Positions 35,060 through 43,611 are shown, counted from the stretch's first letter. The stretch: DNA of 64,000 nucleotides from an uncultured Anaeromusa sp. (GCF_963668665.1 NZ_OY764902.1:372001-436000); one strand, 5' to 3'. The notes: generated by a model not told the origin, from the letters alone. Translations and numbers: made by a program.

Positions 35060-37132
35060 GTGAAAGAGTATCAAAGCGACAAGCTCAGGAGTGTTAGCCT
35101 CATCTCACATGGCGGCGCAGGCAAGACGTCTCTGGCGGAAGCAATCCTATTCACCGCTGGTGCAGTAACTCGCCTGGGCCGCGTAGATGAGGGGAATTCC
35201 ACCACTGATTATGAACCTGAGGAAATCAAGCGCAAAGTTACGATCAGCACTGCCTTGGCGCCTTGTGAGTGGCAGGGCGGGAAAATTACCTTTTTGGACA
35301 CTCCTGGTTATGCAGATTTTGTTGCCGATGTGAAAGGCGCTCTTCGTGCGGTGGATGCAGCGGTAGTAGTTCTCTGTGCGGCATCCGGCGTGGAAGTGGA
35401 CACGGAAAAAGTCTGGCGTTTTGCTGGCAGCGAAGGGTTGCCGAGATTGCTATTTGTTAATAAAATGGACCGCGAGAATGCAGATTTTGCAGGAGCGGTT
35501 GCGGAGATTAAAGAAAAACTTAGCCAACGGGCTATACCTTTATTTTGGCCTATAGGCGCTGAAGATGAATTTTCCGGCATCATCGATGTGTTGAGCGGCA
35601 AGGCTTATTTGCTTATAGAAGGCAAATTGACAGAAGGGCCAGTTCCTGTCGCATTGGCAAGCGTTCTTGAAGATGTACGGCAAGGGGCGCTGGAAACGAT
35701 TGCCGAGACCGATGACGCCTTACTGAATAAATACCTGGAAGGTACCGAGTTGACGTCTGAAGAATTGTATGGAGCGTTGCAACGTGGCATCGCCAAAGCG
35801 GAGTTGTTTCCGATTTTTTGCGGTTCCGCGCAGCGCAACATGGGGGTACAGCAGCTTTTAGACGGTATCACCACGTATGTTCCTGCAGGAGTGCAGCGCA
35901 GCGTTTTGGGAACCGATCCGCGCAACGAGGAACCGGTAGAACGTGTGGCGAACGATCCGTTTTCGGCCTTAGTTTTTAAAACGACGGCCGATCCGTTTGT
36001 GGGTCGTTTAAGTTTTCTGCGCGTTTTTTCGGGTTCTTTGAAACCGGACAGCACTCTGTATAATGCAAGCAAGGAAAAAAGTGAACGCATTGGCAATATT
36101 TTCACCATGCGCGGCAAACAGCAAGAGCAACTGACCACGGCGTATGCCGGCGATATCGTAGTGGTGGCCAAGATGCAGGAAACGGCTACAGGGGACAGTC
36201 TGTGCAGTAAAGAACAGCCTATTTTATTCGAGCCTATCGAATATCCCAAGGCTATGTATACGGTAGCGATTGCGGCTAAGAACAAAGGAGATGAAGATAA
36301 GCTGGGGGGTGCGTTAGCCAGGATGCGCGACGAGGATCCTACCTTGCGCACCTCTAAAACCGGCGAAGGCGGTCAATTGCTTCTTAGCGGTATTGGCGAA
36401 TTGCATTTAGATATTATGGCCGAGCGGATGAAACGGAAATTTGGCGTAGAGGTTGTGGTAAAAACGCCGAAAATTCCTTATCGGGAGACTATTCGCAGCA
36501 CCGTAAAAGTGGAAGGAAAACATAAAAAACAAAGCGGCGGTCATGGGCAGTATGGTCATGTGTGGCTGCAATTAGATCCCTTGCCGCCGGGACAGAATTT
36601 TGAATTCGTTGATTCGATTTTTGGCGGCTCGGTGCCCCGGCAGTATGTTCCCGCAGTAGAAAAAGGCGTGCGCGACGCCATGATGGGCGGCGTATTGGCT
36701 GGCTTTCCTCTTGTGGATGTAAAAGTAACTTTGTATGATGGCTCGTATCATACAGTGGATTCTTCGGAAATGGCTTTTAAGGTAGCTAGCGGCATGGCTT
36801 TGAAAAAAGGCGTATTGCAGGCTAAGCCGGTTTTGTTGGAACCTATTTGCAATGTAGAAGTGAAGGTGCCGGAGAACTGCATGGGAGATGTGATCGGGGA
36901 TTTGAACAGCAAACGCGGGCGCGTACTTGGCATGGAGCCAATTGGGCAAGGAAAAAGTCTAGTTAAGGCGCAGGCGCCGCAAGCGGAACTCTTCCGTTAT
37001 GCCATCGATTTGCGTTCTATGACCCAGGGACGCGGCTCCTTTGATATGGAGTTCTCGCATTATGAAGAGGTTCCGAATAAGCTGGCGGAAACGTTGATTG
37101 CTTCCACGAAAAAAGAAGAACCAGTCACCTAA
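35060..37132 (+). CDS. Elongation factor G-like GTPase (EF-G2 paralog)
   Basis: A 690-residue translational GTPase with the five EF-G domains. G1 is SHGGAGKTS in place of the canonical AHIDAGKTT, the RGITI switch appears as RKVTIS, G3 is FLDTPGYADF, and G4 is FVNKMD. Later come the EF-G domain IV segment KKQSGGHGQYGHVWL and the C-terminal GDLNSKRGRVLGME. These substitutions place it with the EF-G-like paralogs rather than the main fusA. Such paralogs may act under stress or in recycling, but the role here is not known. It is a single-gene unit; AAGGGGG precedes a GTG start at 35060. Confidence 0.9.
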   Translation: MKEYQSDKLRSVSLISHGGAGKTSLAEAILFTAGAVTRLGRVDEGNSTTDYEPEEIKRKVTISTALAPCEWQGGKITFLDTPGYADFVADVKGALRAVDAAVVVLCAASGVEVDTEKVWRFAGSEGLPRLLFVNKMDRENADFAGAVAEIKEKLSQRAIPLFWPIGAEDEFSGIIDVLSGKAYLLIEGKLTEGPVPVALASVLEDVRQGALETIAETDDALLNKYLEGTELTSEELYGALQRGIAKAELFPIFCGSAQRNMGVQQLLDGITTYVPAGVQRSVLGTDPRNEEPVERVANDPFSALVFKTTADPFVGRLSFLRVFSGSLKPDSTLYNASKEKSERIGNIFTMRGKQQEQLTTAYAGDIVVVAKMQETATGDSLCSKEQPILFEPIEYPKAMYTVAIAAKNKGDEDKLGGALARMRDEDPTLRTSKTGEGGQLLLSGIGELHLDIMAERMKRKFGVEVVVKTPKIPYRETIRSTVKVEGKHKKQSGGHGQYGHVWLQLDPLPPGQNFEFVDSIFGGSVPRQYVPAVEKGVRDAMMGGVLAGFPLVDVKVTLYDGSYHTVDSSEMAFKVASGMALKKGVLQAKPVLLEPICNVEVKVPENCMGDVIGDLNSKRGRVLGMEPIGQGKSLVKAQAPQAELFRYAIDLRSMTQGRGSFDMEFSHYEEVPNKLAETLIASTKKEEPVT

Positions 37133-37221
37133 ACACACAGAAGCGACGGGTTTTGAACAAGAGTATAGGGAGTAAAGGAGTGTACGACTGAGGTTTAAGA
37201 AAGAAAATGAAAGGCAAAAAC

Positions 37222-37268
37222 AAGCACACCCGGAGCGTCTTGATACGCTCCGGGTGTGCTGCTTTTCT
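37222..37268 (+). terminator. Rho-independent terminator after the EF-G2 gene
   Basis: AGCACACCCGGAGCGT at 37222-37237 pairs exactly with ACGCTCCGGGTGTGCT at 37245-37260, followed by GCTTTTCTTT. Confidence 0.93.
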
Positions 37269-37332
37269 TTGCTATATCAGTAAGTATAAGTTTTTATAGT
37301 TGAGGAAACTACTAGCTGCATCAAGAGTTAGG

Positions 37333-37583
37333 AATTTCTGAATAAAATGGACGGCATCTTGTATTTGAGACAAGATTTGCGCGCGCCTCGAAAAAGCTGG
37401 CTAAGTCGGCAGTTTCTTAACTCGCTGCGCTCAAACAGGCGAAACTGTGATCTGCCTTCGTCAGTTTTTCGTCCTGCGGACCGTCTTGCTCCAATAAAAG
37501 TCTCAAATACAAGCATTGCCGACGTAATCCTCATTCGAACCTTCTGGTTCTCGCCGCGACTCTTGTTCAATCCCCGTACCCCA
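37333..37583. repeat. Dispersed repeat, copy 1, with 12-bp terminal inverted repeats
   Basis: The core runs from TGTATTTGAGAC (37360-37371) to its exact inverse GTCTCAAATACA (37500-37511), 152 bases in all. Shared flanks extend it on both sides to about 37333 and 37583 (TTCGAACC..., CTTGTTCAAT). Copy 2 at 56.2 kb has the same ends, the same spacing (153 bases) and shared internal blocks such as AAGATTTGCGCGCG, AACTCGCTG and CGTCTTGCTCCA. The inner part can fold into a long hairpin. No transposase is encoded. The right flank forms the 3' end of pgl. Confidence 0.88.
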
Positions 37584-38291
37584 AGCATGAGGTGGCAAAT
37601 CGCAAAAAATATGCAAATTCTGCTGCCGCAGAGCGTATGCCGGTACGGCTGCAGGCGGCAGAGGGCGGTGGGGCCAGTTTCGCAACAGCTGATGTTTAGC
37701 GGAACCTGTGACCAAGAGGAAAATGTGACTGCTGCGGTTTAAAAAAGGCAAGGTCAAGGTTAAGCGTCTTGTGGCGTCAATGGGGGATGGCGCATCAACA
37801 CACCAACGTTGCGTGCGTAGAGAGCGGCTGTAGGGAAATAAAGACGCAGTGTGACCGTCGGCGCCCATGCCGAGCAGTAAAATATCAGGCCCCTTGCTAT
37901 CCAGGCGGTTTAAAAAGCAACGAAGATATGCTTCATGCCGCTTGGAGCGGCTGGCGGCGGAGCCTGTGGCGGGGTAGTAATGAATGTTCTGGGGGGGAAT
38001 TCCTAGGGGATCAAGGAAAACGCGCGTGGCTGAACCTGCGTTGCTACGTGAATCTTGGGACGGCACCATTCTCTCGTCGCCCCAGAAAAAATGAATTTGT
38101 TCCCATTCTTTCGGCGAAAGCTGCGAGGATGCCAGCCATTGCTGATAAAGAGACAACGGCGTGGAACCGCCGGATAAGAAGAGGGTAAGCGGGCGGTTTT
38201 CTTTTTGCAATAAGCAACGGATTGTTGTTTCTAATTGCAGGACCGCTTCTTGAAATAATAGCGATGCCTCTGGAAGGCAATGCCACTTCAC
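37503..38291 (-). CDS. pgl: 6-phosphogluconolactonase (DevB type) with a repeat-derived tail
   Basis: A 262-residue enzyme that opens 6-phosphogluconolactone in the oxidative pentose phosphate pathway. NRPLTLFLSGGSTPLSLY, IHFFWGDERMVP and LLGMGADGHTASLFP are the family's sugar-phosphate-binding segments. It overlaps zwf by 4 bases, so the two enzymes are translated together. The family's sequence ends around ALRQQNLHIFCDLPPHAW. The last 20-odd residues (IEQESRREPEGSNEDY... and the stop) are encoded by the dispersed repeat, so the natural end appears to have been replaced. Confidence 0.93.
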   Translation of the reverse strand: MKWHCLPEASLLFQEAVLQLETTIRCLLQKENRPLTLFLSGGSTPLSLYQQWLASSQLSPKEWEQIHFFWGDERMVPSQDSRSNAGSATRVFLDPLGIPPQNIHYYPATGSAASRSKRHEAYLRCFLNRLDSKGPDILLLGMGADGHTASLFPYSRSLRTQRWCVDAPSPIDATRRLTLTLPFLNRSSHIFLLVTGSAKHQLLRNWPHRPLPPAAVPAYALRQQNLHIFCDLPPHAWGTGIEQESRREPEGSNEDYVGNACI

Positions 38292-39847
38292 AAAGCTCCT
38301 CCTGGAATGTTCCGCCAGCCGGCATGGCCGGCAGAAAACAAGGAGGATGCCGCCGCAGGACCTTGGCTTCCGCAGGCATACTCATGCAGAGGGGAGCGCT
38401 GAGGCTGCTCTTGCCAGTAATCAAGAACCGGCTGAAAAACAGACCAAGCTGCTTCGATATCATCATTACGTACGAATAAGGTTTGATCACCACAGATGGC
38501 GTCGAGTAAAAGACGCTCGTAAGCGTCCATGCTGTCTTGCTGATGATCGAGTTCTTGATAACGGACATGCAGCTTTAACTGGCTCATGCAAAGCTTGGGA
38601 CCAGGCCGTTTGGCCTGGAGGTTTACATGAATTCCTTCTTCCGGTTGTATGGTGAAGACCAAGGTGTTTTGCGTTAAATCTTGAGGCGTAAGAGGAGAAA
38701 AAATGCTGTGAGGGACTTCTTTAAAGGTAATGGCTATTTCCGTACAGCGAGCGGCTAGACGTTTTCCAGAGCGTAAATAAAACGGGACGCCAGCCCAGCG
38801 CCAATTATCAACATACAATTTGAGAGCGACAAATGTTTCGGTTGAAGAGCTTGCAGCGACGCCGGCTTCCTCTTTATAACCGGGAGCTTTCGCGGAAGCC
38901 GTATATTGACCGCGGATGACCGAGGCGGCAATGTCTTCTTCGTTCAAAGAACGGATGGCGCGCAAGACCTTAACTTTTTCGTCTCGATAACGATCTGCGT
39001 TGAAGATAGCTGGCGGTTCCATGGCGACCATGGCTAAAAGCTGCAGCATGTGATTTTGAAACATGTCCCTTAAAGCGCCGGCTTGCTCATAATAGCCAGC
39101 CCTTTTTTCTACGCCTAAGTCTTCGGAAACGGTAATTTGAACGTGCTCGATATATTGTTGATTCCATAGGGGGGCGAAAAATAGGTTGGCAAAACGGGTT
39201 ACCAGAATGTTTTGTACGGTTTCTTTACCTAGGTAGTGGTCAATGCGGTAAAGTTGATCTTCTGTCCAATGCTGATAGAGAATATGGTTGAGAGCCAGCG
39301 CTGTAGACAGGGAAGTGCCAAAGGGTTTTTCTACAATTAGGCGTGACCAACGCAGCGGCAAAGAAGAGGTGTGTTGTGCTGCAAGACCGCAGCTGCCTAA
39401 ACCGGAAACAATATCTTCCGTTAGGTTTGGGGGCGTTGCCAAATAAAAAAGATGATTTCCTTTTAACTGATGATATTCATCCAGATGTTTTAGCTTTTCT
39501 TTCAATTCTTCATAAAATACAAGGCTGCTATAATCGCCAGACAGATAATCGATATGTTTGAAGAAGGCAGTGATCTCGGCCTCATTTACAGTTGAGTCCA
39601 GAGGGAGCGCTTTTTGCAAGCTCAGGCGAAATTCTTCCGGCGTATAGGCGCTGCGGGCGCAGCCCAGGATGTAGAAGCGGGCCGGAAGGCGCCGACGCCG
39701 GTAGAGGCGCCATAAGGCGGGAAGAAGCTTCCGGCGCGTCAAATCGCCGGAAGCTCCAAAAATAATTAACCCGCAGGGTTCCGGCTGCAGTTCTCCACAA
39801 GACTTGGTGAATGGTTCACAAAGAAAAATAGCAGGAGATGCAGACAT
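38288..39847 (-). CDS. zwf: Glucose-6-phosphate 1-dehydrogenase
   Basis: A 519-residue first enzyme of the oxidative pentose phosphate pathway (glucose 6-phosphate to lactone, making NADPH). IIFGASGDLTRRKLLPAL near residue 30 is the coenzyme-binding loop. RIDHYLGKETVQN near residue 190 holds the catalytic His/Lys. YLRSGKRL is also conserved. The first 25 residues before the Rossmann segment are longer than usual. ATAGGGG lies before the ATG. It forms an operon with pgl, the next enzyme of the pathway. Confidence 0.96.
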   Translation of the reverse strand: MSASPAIFLCEPFTKSCGELQPEPCGLIIFGASGDLTRRKLLPALWRLYRRRRLPARFYILGCARSAYTPEEFRLSLQKALPLDSTVNEAEITAFFKHIDYLSGDYSSLVFYEELKEKLKHLDEYHQLKGNHLFYLATPPNLTEDIVSGLGSCGLAAQHTSSLPLRWSRLIVEKPFGTSLSTALALNHILYQHWTEDQLYRIDHYLGKETVQNILVTRFANLFFAPLWNQQYIEHVQITVSEDLGVEKRAGYYEQAGALRDMFQNHMLQLLAMVAMEPPAIFNADRYRDEKVKVLRAIRSLNEEDIAASVIRGQYTASAKAPGYKEEAGVAASSSTETFVALKLYVDNWRWAGVPFYLRSGKRLAARCTEIAITFKEVPHSIFSPLTPQDLTQNTLVFTIQPEEGIHVNLQAKRPGPKLCMSQLKLHVRYQELDHQQDSMDAYERLLLDAICGDQTLFVRNDDIEAAWSVFQPVLDYWQEQPQRSPLHEYACGSQGPAAASSLFSAGHAGWRNIPGGAL

Positions 39848-39863
39848 ATAAACTACCCCTATC

Positions 39864-40277
39864 TTATTCTTTTATTTCTTTTTTACCATATGTAAAGCCG
39901 ACAATTTGATCGGAAAAAATACTGAAGTCCTGGAGCTGGATACTGTAAGAAGGGTTGGCGTAAGGGATGATTTTGGCGTTTTTCAAAATGATGCTGCTGG
40001 AATTATTGATAATAATGCCTTCTTTTTGCGGTGCGTTGGCTAAAAGGGTGTTGCGCAGTTCATTGCAGTCGCTAAAAAAATTATTATTATCAAGTACAAT
40101 TTCACCTTCAATGGTGCCGAAATTAGTTAAGAGCATGATATTTGTATCTTCGAGCTCGCCCGAAGTATCCTCTTCTTTCAGCGTGTTTAAAGACATAGCG
40201 GCACAATTAATAGTGACGGCTTTCACATCAATGCGATTGGCGATAAAGCCGGGAGCCTTAGTTTTTTCGTTTTCCAA
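39864..40277 (-). CDS. Hypothetical protein, likely beta-rich
   Basis: A 137-residue protein starting at TTG 40277 behind AAAGGAGGC. It has no membrane segment. The chain alternates hydrophobic and polar residues with many Asn (VLDNNNFFSD, IIINNSSSIILKNAKII), which suggests beta strands or a small beta-helix, but no family is recognised. It lies 16 bases upstream of zwf, so it may be the first gene of the zwf-pgl operon. Confidence 0.65.
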   Translation of the reverse strand: MENEKTKAPGFIANRIDVKAVTINCAAMSLNTLKEEDTSGELEDTNIMLLTNFGTIEGEIVLDNNNFFSDCNELRNTLLANAPQKEGIIINNSSSIILKNAKIIPYANPSYSIQLQDFSIFSDQIVGFTYGKKEIKE

Positions 40278-40373
40278 AAGAAACGCCTCCTTTACTATCT
40301 AGCTACATTTTAATTCGACATTAGTTGAAAAATACCTGTAGCGTAATAATCTGAAGTGCTTTATCCTAGACTA

Positions 40374-40402
40374 TTGACAAAGAGGCTTGGGTAACATATA
40401 AT
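40374..40402 (+). promoter_or_regulatory. Sigma-A promoter of tRNA-Pro
   Basis: Perfect TTGACA (40374-40379) and TATAAT (40397-40402) with 17-base spacing, 15 bases before the tRNA. Confidence 0.92.
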
Positions 40403-40416
40403 ACATAACGTGATGT

Positions 40417-40493
40417 CGGGGCGTGGCGCAGTTTGGTAGCGCGCTTGGTTCGGGACTAAGAGGCCGCAGGTTCGAATCCTGTCGCCCCGACCA
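40417..40493 (+). tRNA. tRNA-Pro (CGG)
   Basis: A full cloverleaf: acceptor CGGGGCG/CGCCCCG, anticodon stem CTTGG/CTAAG with loop TTCGGGA (anticodon CGG), T loop TTCGAAT, CCA encoded at 40491-40493. Confidence 0.96.
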
Positions 40494-40511
40494 TTTAAAT
40501 TCAATACAGTC

Positions 40512-40551
40512 AATAGTCTTGCCAGTTGGCAAGACTATTTTTGCTTTTAAT
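40512..40551 (+). terminator. Terminator after tRNA-Pro
   Basis: AATAGTCTTGCC at 40512-40523 pairs exactly with GGCAAGACTATT at 40528-40539, followed by a T-rich run. Confidence 0.9.
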
Positions 40552-40607
40552 TAGGGTGAATCTTCTAATATTCTTCTAACGTTTAACTTCTCCAACAAGC
40601 ATAAATC

Positions 40608-40754
40608 TTAATAAACATTATAGCGAACATAGTATTCGCCGGTTTCTTTGTTTGCATGTACTTTGGTTTTTATTTTACATTGGCCTTTTTTTTGAAAGAG
40701 TTCTTCGGCTCTCACAAGGGCTTCTTCCAAAGTTGAAACTCCAATTTCACACAT
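40608..40754 (-). CDS. 48-residue small protein under a Fur-type box
   Basis: ATG at 40754 to TAA at 40608-40610 gives 48 residues (MCEIGVSTLEEALVRAEEL..., ending YYVRYNVY). GAGG lies at an acceptable distance upstream. The protein is soluble, with an N-terminal helix, a Lys-rich middle and a C-terminal strand; no family is recognised. An exact 7-1-7 Fur box lies 39 bases upstream of the start, so expression is probably raised when iron (or another metal sensed by a Fur-family protein) is low. It is too short for most gene callers. Confidence 0.7.
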   Translation of the reverse strand: MCEIGVSTLEEALVRAEELFQKKGQCKIKTKVHANKETGEYYVRYNVY

Positions 40755-40791
40755 ATACAACACCTCGCAATCTTTTTATAGGATAACACAA

Positions 40792-40823
40792 TTGATAATT
40801 ATTATCAATATAATAATTATCAA
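40792..40823. promoter_or_regulatory. Double Fur-family operator
   Basis: TGATAATTATTATCA at 40793-40807 is an exact match to the TGATAATnATTATCA 7-1-7 operator. It lies inside a larger 32-base palindrome (40792-40823) with TTGATAATTATTAT in both arms, so two overlapping dimers could bind. Fur, PerR and Zur boxes are close to one another, so which regulator binds is not certain. Confidence 0.82.
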
Positions 40824-41133
40824 GACTTTCTAGAATGAAGCGTAATGGGTCTTTGGTAATAGATAGCTGTTGCTTACATTATTGTTTGCAGCAGCTATTT
40901 TAATTTGCGGCAAGCATTAAGAAAGCCGCATAAAGAGAGCTGGTATAGTTAGGAGTTCCTGAAAATTGCATTTGGTTTAAAATTGGGACTTGACAAATTC
41001 GGCTAGCAATAAAACTATAAACTCAGGACTGAGAGAAAGGACTTTTGGAGAAAGGGATCTTTAGGCGGGCGTTGAATCTAATATGAGCCGAATAAGGTGA
41101 GATTTTTACATAAAGGAGTTCGACGTAAAATAG
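40824..41133. other. Intergenic region before the NlpC/P60 gene
   Basis: About 310 bases without a gene. A TTGACA at about 40990 with TATAAA 20 bases later is a possible but poorly spaced promoter for the hydrolase. No RNA element or repeat is recognised. Confidence 0.45.
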
Positions 41134-41817
41134 ATGAAGTGTAGTAACAAAAAAACATGGTTATGCTTTGGTTTTCTTTTATTTTCTCTTTTGTTTGTCC
41201 CTAATGCTGAAGCGGCCGCCTTGCGTCAAGGAGATCGCGGCGAGCAGGTGCAGTGGATTCAAGAACGTTTAGAAGACCTGGGGTATGAAGTGGGAGAAGC
41301 GGACGGTGTTTTTGGCGAGGAAACTCGTCAGGCGATTGTCCAATTTCAGTTAAGCAGAGGCCTTGACGCGGACGGAGTTGTAGGAGCCGGTACTTTTTAC
41401 GCACTGCAGCAACGTCAGGCAGCGGCTGAAGTAAATCGTGGTTTTGGACGCAGAGGCGCGCAGATTGTGCAAATGGCTCAGCAGTATATGGGTACTCCCT
41501 ATGCTTGGGGAGGGAGCAGCCCTGGAGGCTTTGACTGTTCTGGTTTTATCTATTACATATATGGCCAGTTCGGCATTTCCTTACCGCGTATGAGCGATGG
41601 GCAGTTTGAAGTAGGTCGGGCAGTTTCTGGCGATAATCTTTTGCCTGGCGATTTGATTTTCTTCACTACCTATGAGCCTGGAGCGTCTCATGTGGGAATT
41701 TATCTTGGCGGAGGCCGTTTCATCCATGCCAGTTCAGCTGCGGGGGAAGTGACGATTACGCCATTGGGTAAATCTTACTATCAAGAACGCTATTTAGGAG
41801 CGCGGCGGGTCTGGTAA
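41134..41817 (+). CDS. Secreted NlpC/P60 peptidoglycan hydrolase with PG-binding domain
   Basis: A 227-residue cell-wall hydrolase. The signal peptide (TWLCFGFLLFSLLFVPNAEA) ends near residue 27. A PG_binding_1 domain covers residues 30-95 (LRQGDRGEQVQWIQERLEDL). An NlpC/P60 endopeptidase domain follows, with catalytic Cys135 in GGFDCSGF, His in ASHVGIYLGGG and a third residue in FIHASS. It cuts stem peptides outside the cytoplasmic membrane. GGAG precedes the ATG. It is a single gene with its own terminator. Confidence 0.94.
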   Translation: MKCSNKKTWLCFGFLLFSLLFVPNAEAAALRQGDRGEQVQWIQERLEDLGYEVGEADGVFGEETRQAIVQFQLSRGLDADGVVGAGTFYALQQRQAAAEVNRGFGRRGAQIVQMAQQYMGTPYAWGGSSPGGFDCSGFIYYIYGQFGISLPRMSDGQFEVGRAVSGDNLLPGDLIFFTTYEPGASHVGIYLGGGRFIHASSAAGEVTITPLGKSYYQERYLGARRVW

Positions 41818-41824
41818 AAAACGA

Positions 41825-41875
41825 AAAAGAGCTATGGAATACTTGCAAAACAAGCATTCCATAGCTCTTTTCTTT
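41825..41875. terminator. Terminator after the NlpC/P60 gene
   Basis: AAAGAGCTATGGAAT and ATTCCATAGCTCTTT form a long hairpin (inner CTTG/CAAG pair) followed by TCTTT on the plus strand. The A-rich 5' side may also serve the convergent DUF4127 gene. Confidence 0.9.
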
Positions 41876-41955
41876 ACTACACAAGAATTTATAAAACGAA
41901 CCGCGAAATACGTGAAAGGCGCGAAACGGGTTTTATGATTGACTGTTCAAGCCTT

Positions 41956-43563
41956 CTACTGGACTTTTAGCTCGATAGAAGCTTCAAAGGTTCGTTCCCA
42001 GGGCGTTTTGGCAGTGGCGTCATACCTGCGCAGCGGCAGCGTAGCGCTTGTTGCGGGAAAGTCGTAACGCTCTAGATGCACAGCGCTGCTCTGCAAATGG
42101 CGTTGCAGGCGGAAATTGGCTTCGGCGTAGTTTTGCTTTAAGGAATAAGGATCTTGGCGTTTGTCGAGCAGCCAGCGGTTTAGGCGGCTTTGAATGGTTT
42201 TTTGATAATACCAGTCATCCAGGAAGCGTTCGCCCAAAAAAGAAGCTTTTTTCGTTGTAGAAGCGTGCCCCTGCAACACGGCCAGGGCGTGCGTTACAAT
42301 CGTTCCTAGAGAGTTACTGGTAGTATTCCAACCGGCATAAGCGGTTAATTGGTTTACGGGAACATCCAGCAGCACCAGCCAAGGATAGATTGTATTTAAC
42401 GAGGAAAAATCTTCGCTGAGATCGACCAAGGCGACGGCTTTGCCTTCTTGCAGTAAAGAAGCTATTTCTCGAGCCGGCGCTAGCTGTTGCCAAGGAGAGT
42501 CGCCTTTGCGTCCGGCATGAATGTAGAGGATGAAATCGGCATTGCCTTCGGTAGCGGGGAGGACGCCGCTAAGAGCCAGTTTTTCTTTAGCGTTGGAAGC
42601 GATCGAATGGGGCATGTACGGCATGAGCATGCCTGGTACGTCCGGGCGAGAGTAGCGGATTTCCGCCTGGGCGGCGTGCGTGCGCTGCTGGGAAATGATT
42701 TTCCCCAAGAGAGAGAGCGCCACTTCGTCGGTGCCGCGTGTAATTTCGACGGAATGGGCTTTCTTCTGCGCTGCGTATTGAGCTAATTGCTCTTTTTCTT
42801 GATTTGGAAGCCCAAAAGGAAAGCCGTCATCTTGGCCTAAGATCAGCATCTGCAAGGTTCCGGAAGCGGCTAAATCAATGAGTGAGCGGTTGAAGGCTAA
42901 ATTTTGCTCGTAGAGAGCTGCATATTCGGTTTTTAATTCTTCGGGCAGTCTTTTTTCCATAGCCAGAAGAGGCTGTACGTCGTCAGGATTATCAAACCAG
43001 CCGATTTCGTCGGCCCAAATGGAATATTTTTTTAGATGATATTGGTAGATCTGATAAGGGCTGTTGTCAGCTAATAGCAGCCTGGGAATGATGCTGAAGG
43101 CATATAGAGGTACTGCTGGATACTCTTTGTGCCATTGCGTCAGCCAGTTGAGTAGTTGCTGCTCTTGCTCTTTTTTGCCGATGCGTTGGCGGGAGGCCAG
43201 AAGGCTGCCATGAACCAGCATGTCAGTAGAAAGAATAACCGCATCTGGTTTTTCCTCTTTTAATACGGTGGCTGCCCAGGCTGCCAATTTTTCCGGCGAT
43301 GCTGGACGGCGATAATGATCAAGCAGTTCAGGAGGAGGCAAGATGACTTGCATGCCTGCCAACTGTGCCAACTCGACGACAAAGTCAGTGCAAGGAGGCC
43401 TGCTGTCGAGGGGGAGCAGCAGAATACGCGCTGGTAATGTGCTGCTTGGAGTGGGAACTGTTGTTGGCTGTGGCGATGGAGCTATTCCTTTTGCAGGCAT
43501 AACTAAGAGCAAAGCAAGCAAGGCGGCGATAAAAGGAAGCCAACGAAAAACATGTCTTTTCAT
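41956..43563 (-). CDS. DUF4127 family protein
   Basis: A 535-residue exported protein from the ATG at 43563; TTG at 43572 is an alternative closer to AGGAG. A signal peptide or anchor (RWLPFIAALLALLLVMPAKG) is followed by a Pro/Thr-rich linker. The conserved DUF4127 start is ILLLPLDSRPPCTDFV, and other conserved parts are AVILSTDMLVHGSLLASR and MLILGQDDGFPFG. The family's function is unknown. The Asp- and His-rich motifs hint at a metal-dependent enzyme acting outside the membrane. Confidence 0.88.
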   Translation of the reverse strand: MKRHVFRWLPFIAALLALLLVMPAKGIAPSPQPTTVPTPSSTLPARILLLPLDSRPPCTDFVVELAQLAGMQVILPPPELLDHYRRPASPEKLAAWAATVLKEEKPDAVILSTDMLVHGSLLASRQRIGKKEQEQQLLNWLTQWHKEYPAVPLYAFSIIPRLLLADNSPYQIYQYHLKKYSIWADEIGWFDNPDDVQPLLAMEKRLPEELKTEYAALYEQNLAFNRSLIDLAASGTLQMLILGQDDGFPFGLPNQEKEQLAQYAAQKKAHSVEITRGTDEVALSLLGKIISQQRTHAAQAEIRYSRPDVPGMLMPYMPHSIASNAKEKLALSGVLPATEGNADFILYIHAGRKGDSPWQQLAPAREIASLLQEGKAVALVDLSEDFSSLNTIYPWLVLLDVPVNQLTAYAGWNTTSNSLGTIVTHALAVLQGHASTTKKASFLGERFLDDWYYQKTIQSRLNRWLLDKRQDPYSLKQNYAEANFRLQRHLQSSAVHLERYDFPATSATLPLRRYDATAKTPWERTFEASIELKVQ

Positions 43564-43611
43564 GGATGCCAATGACTCCTGTTCTTTTTGGAAATCGATA
43601 ATTTTGTACAA

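Noticed and set aside
41201..41404. Minus-strand ORF inside the NlpC/P60 gene
   Set aside because: Shadow frame; the plus-strand protein has a signal peptide and two clear domains.
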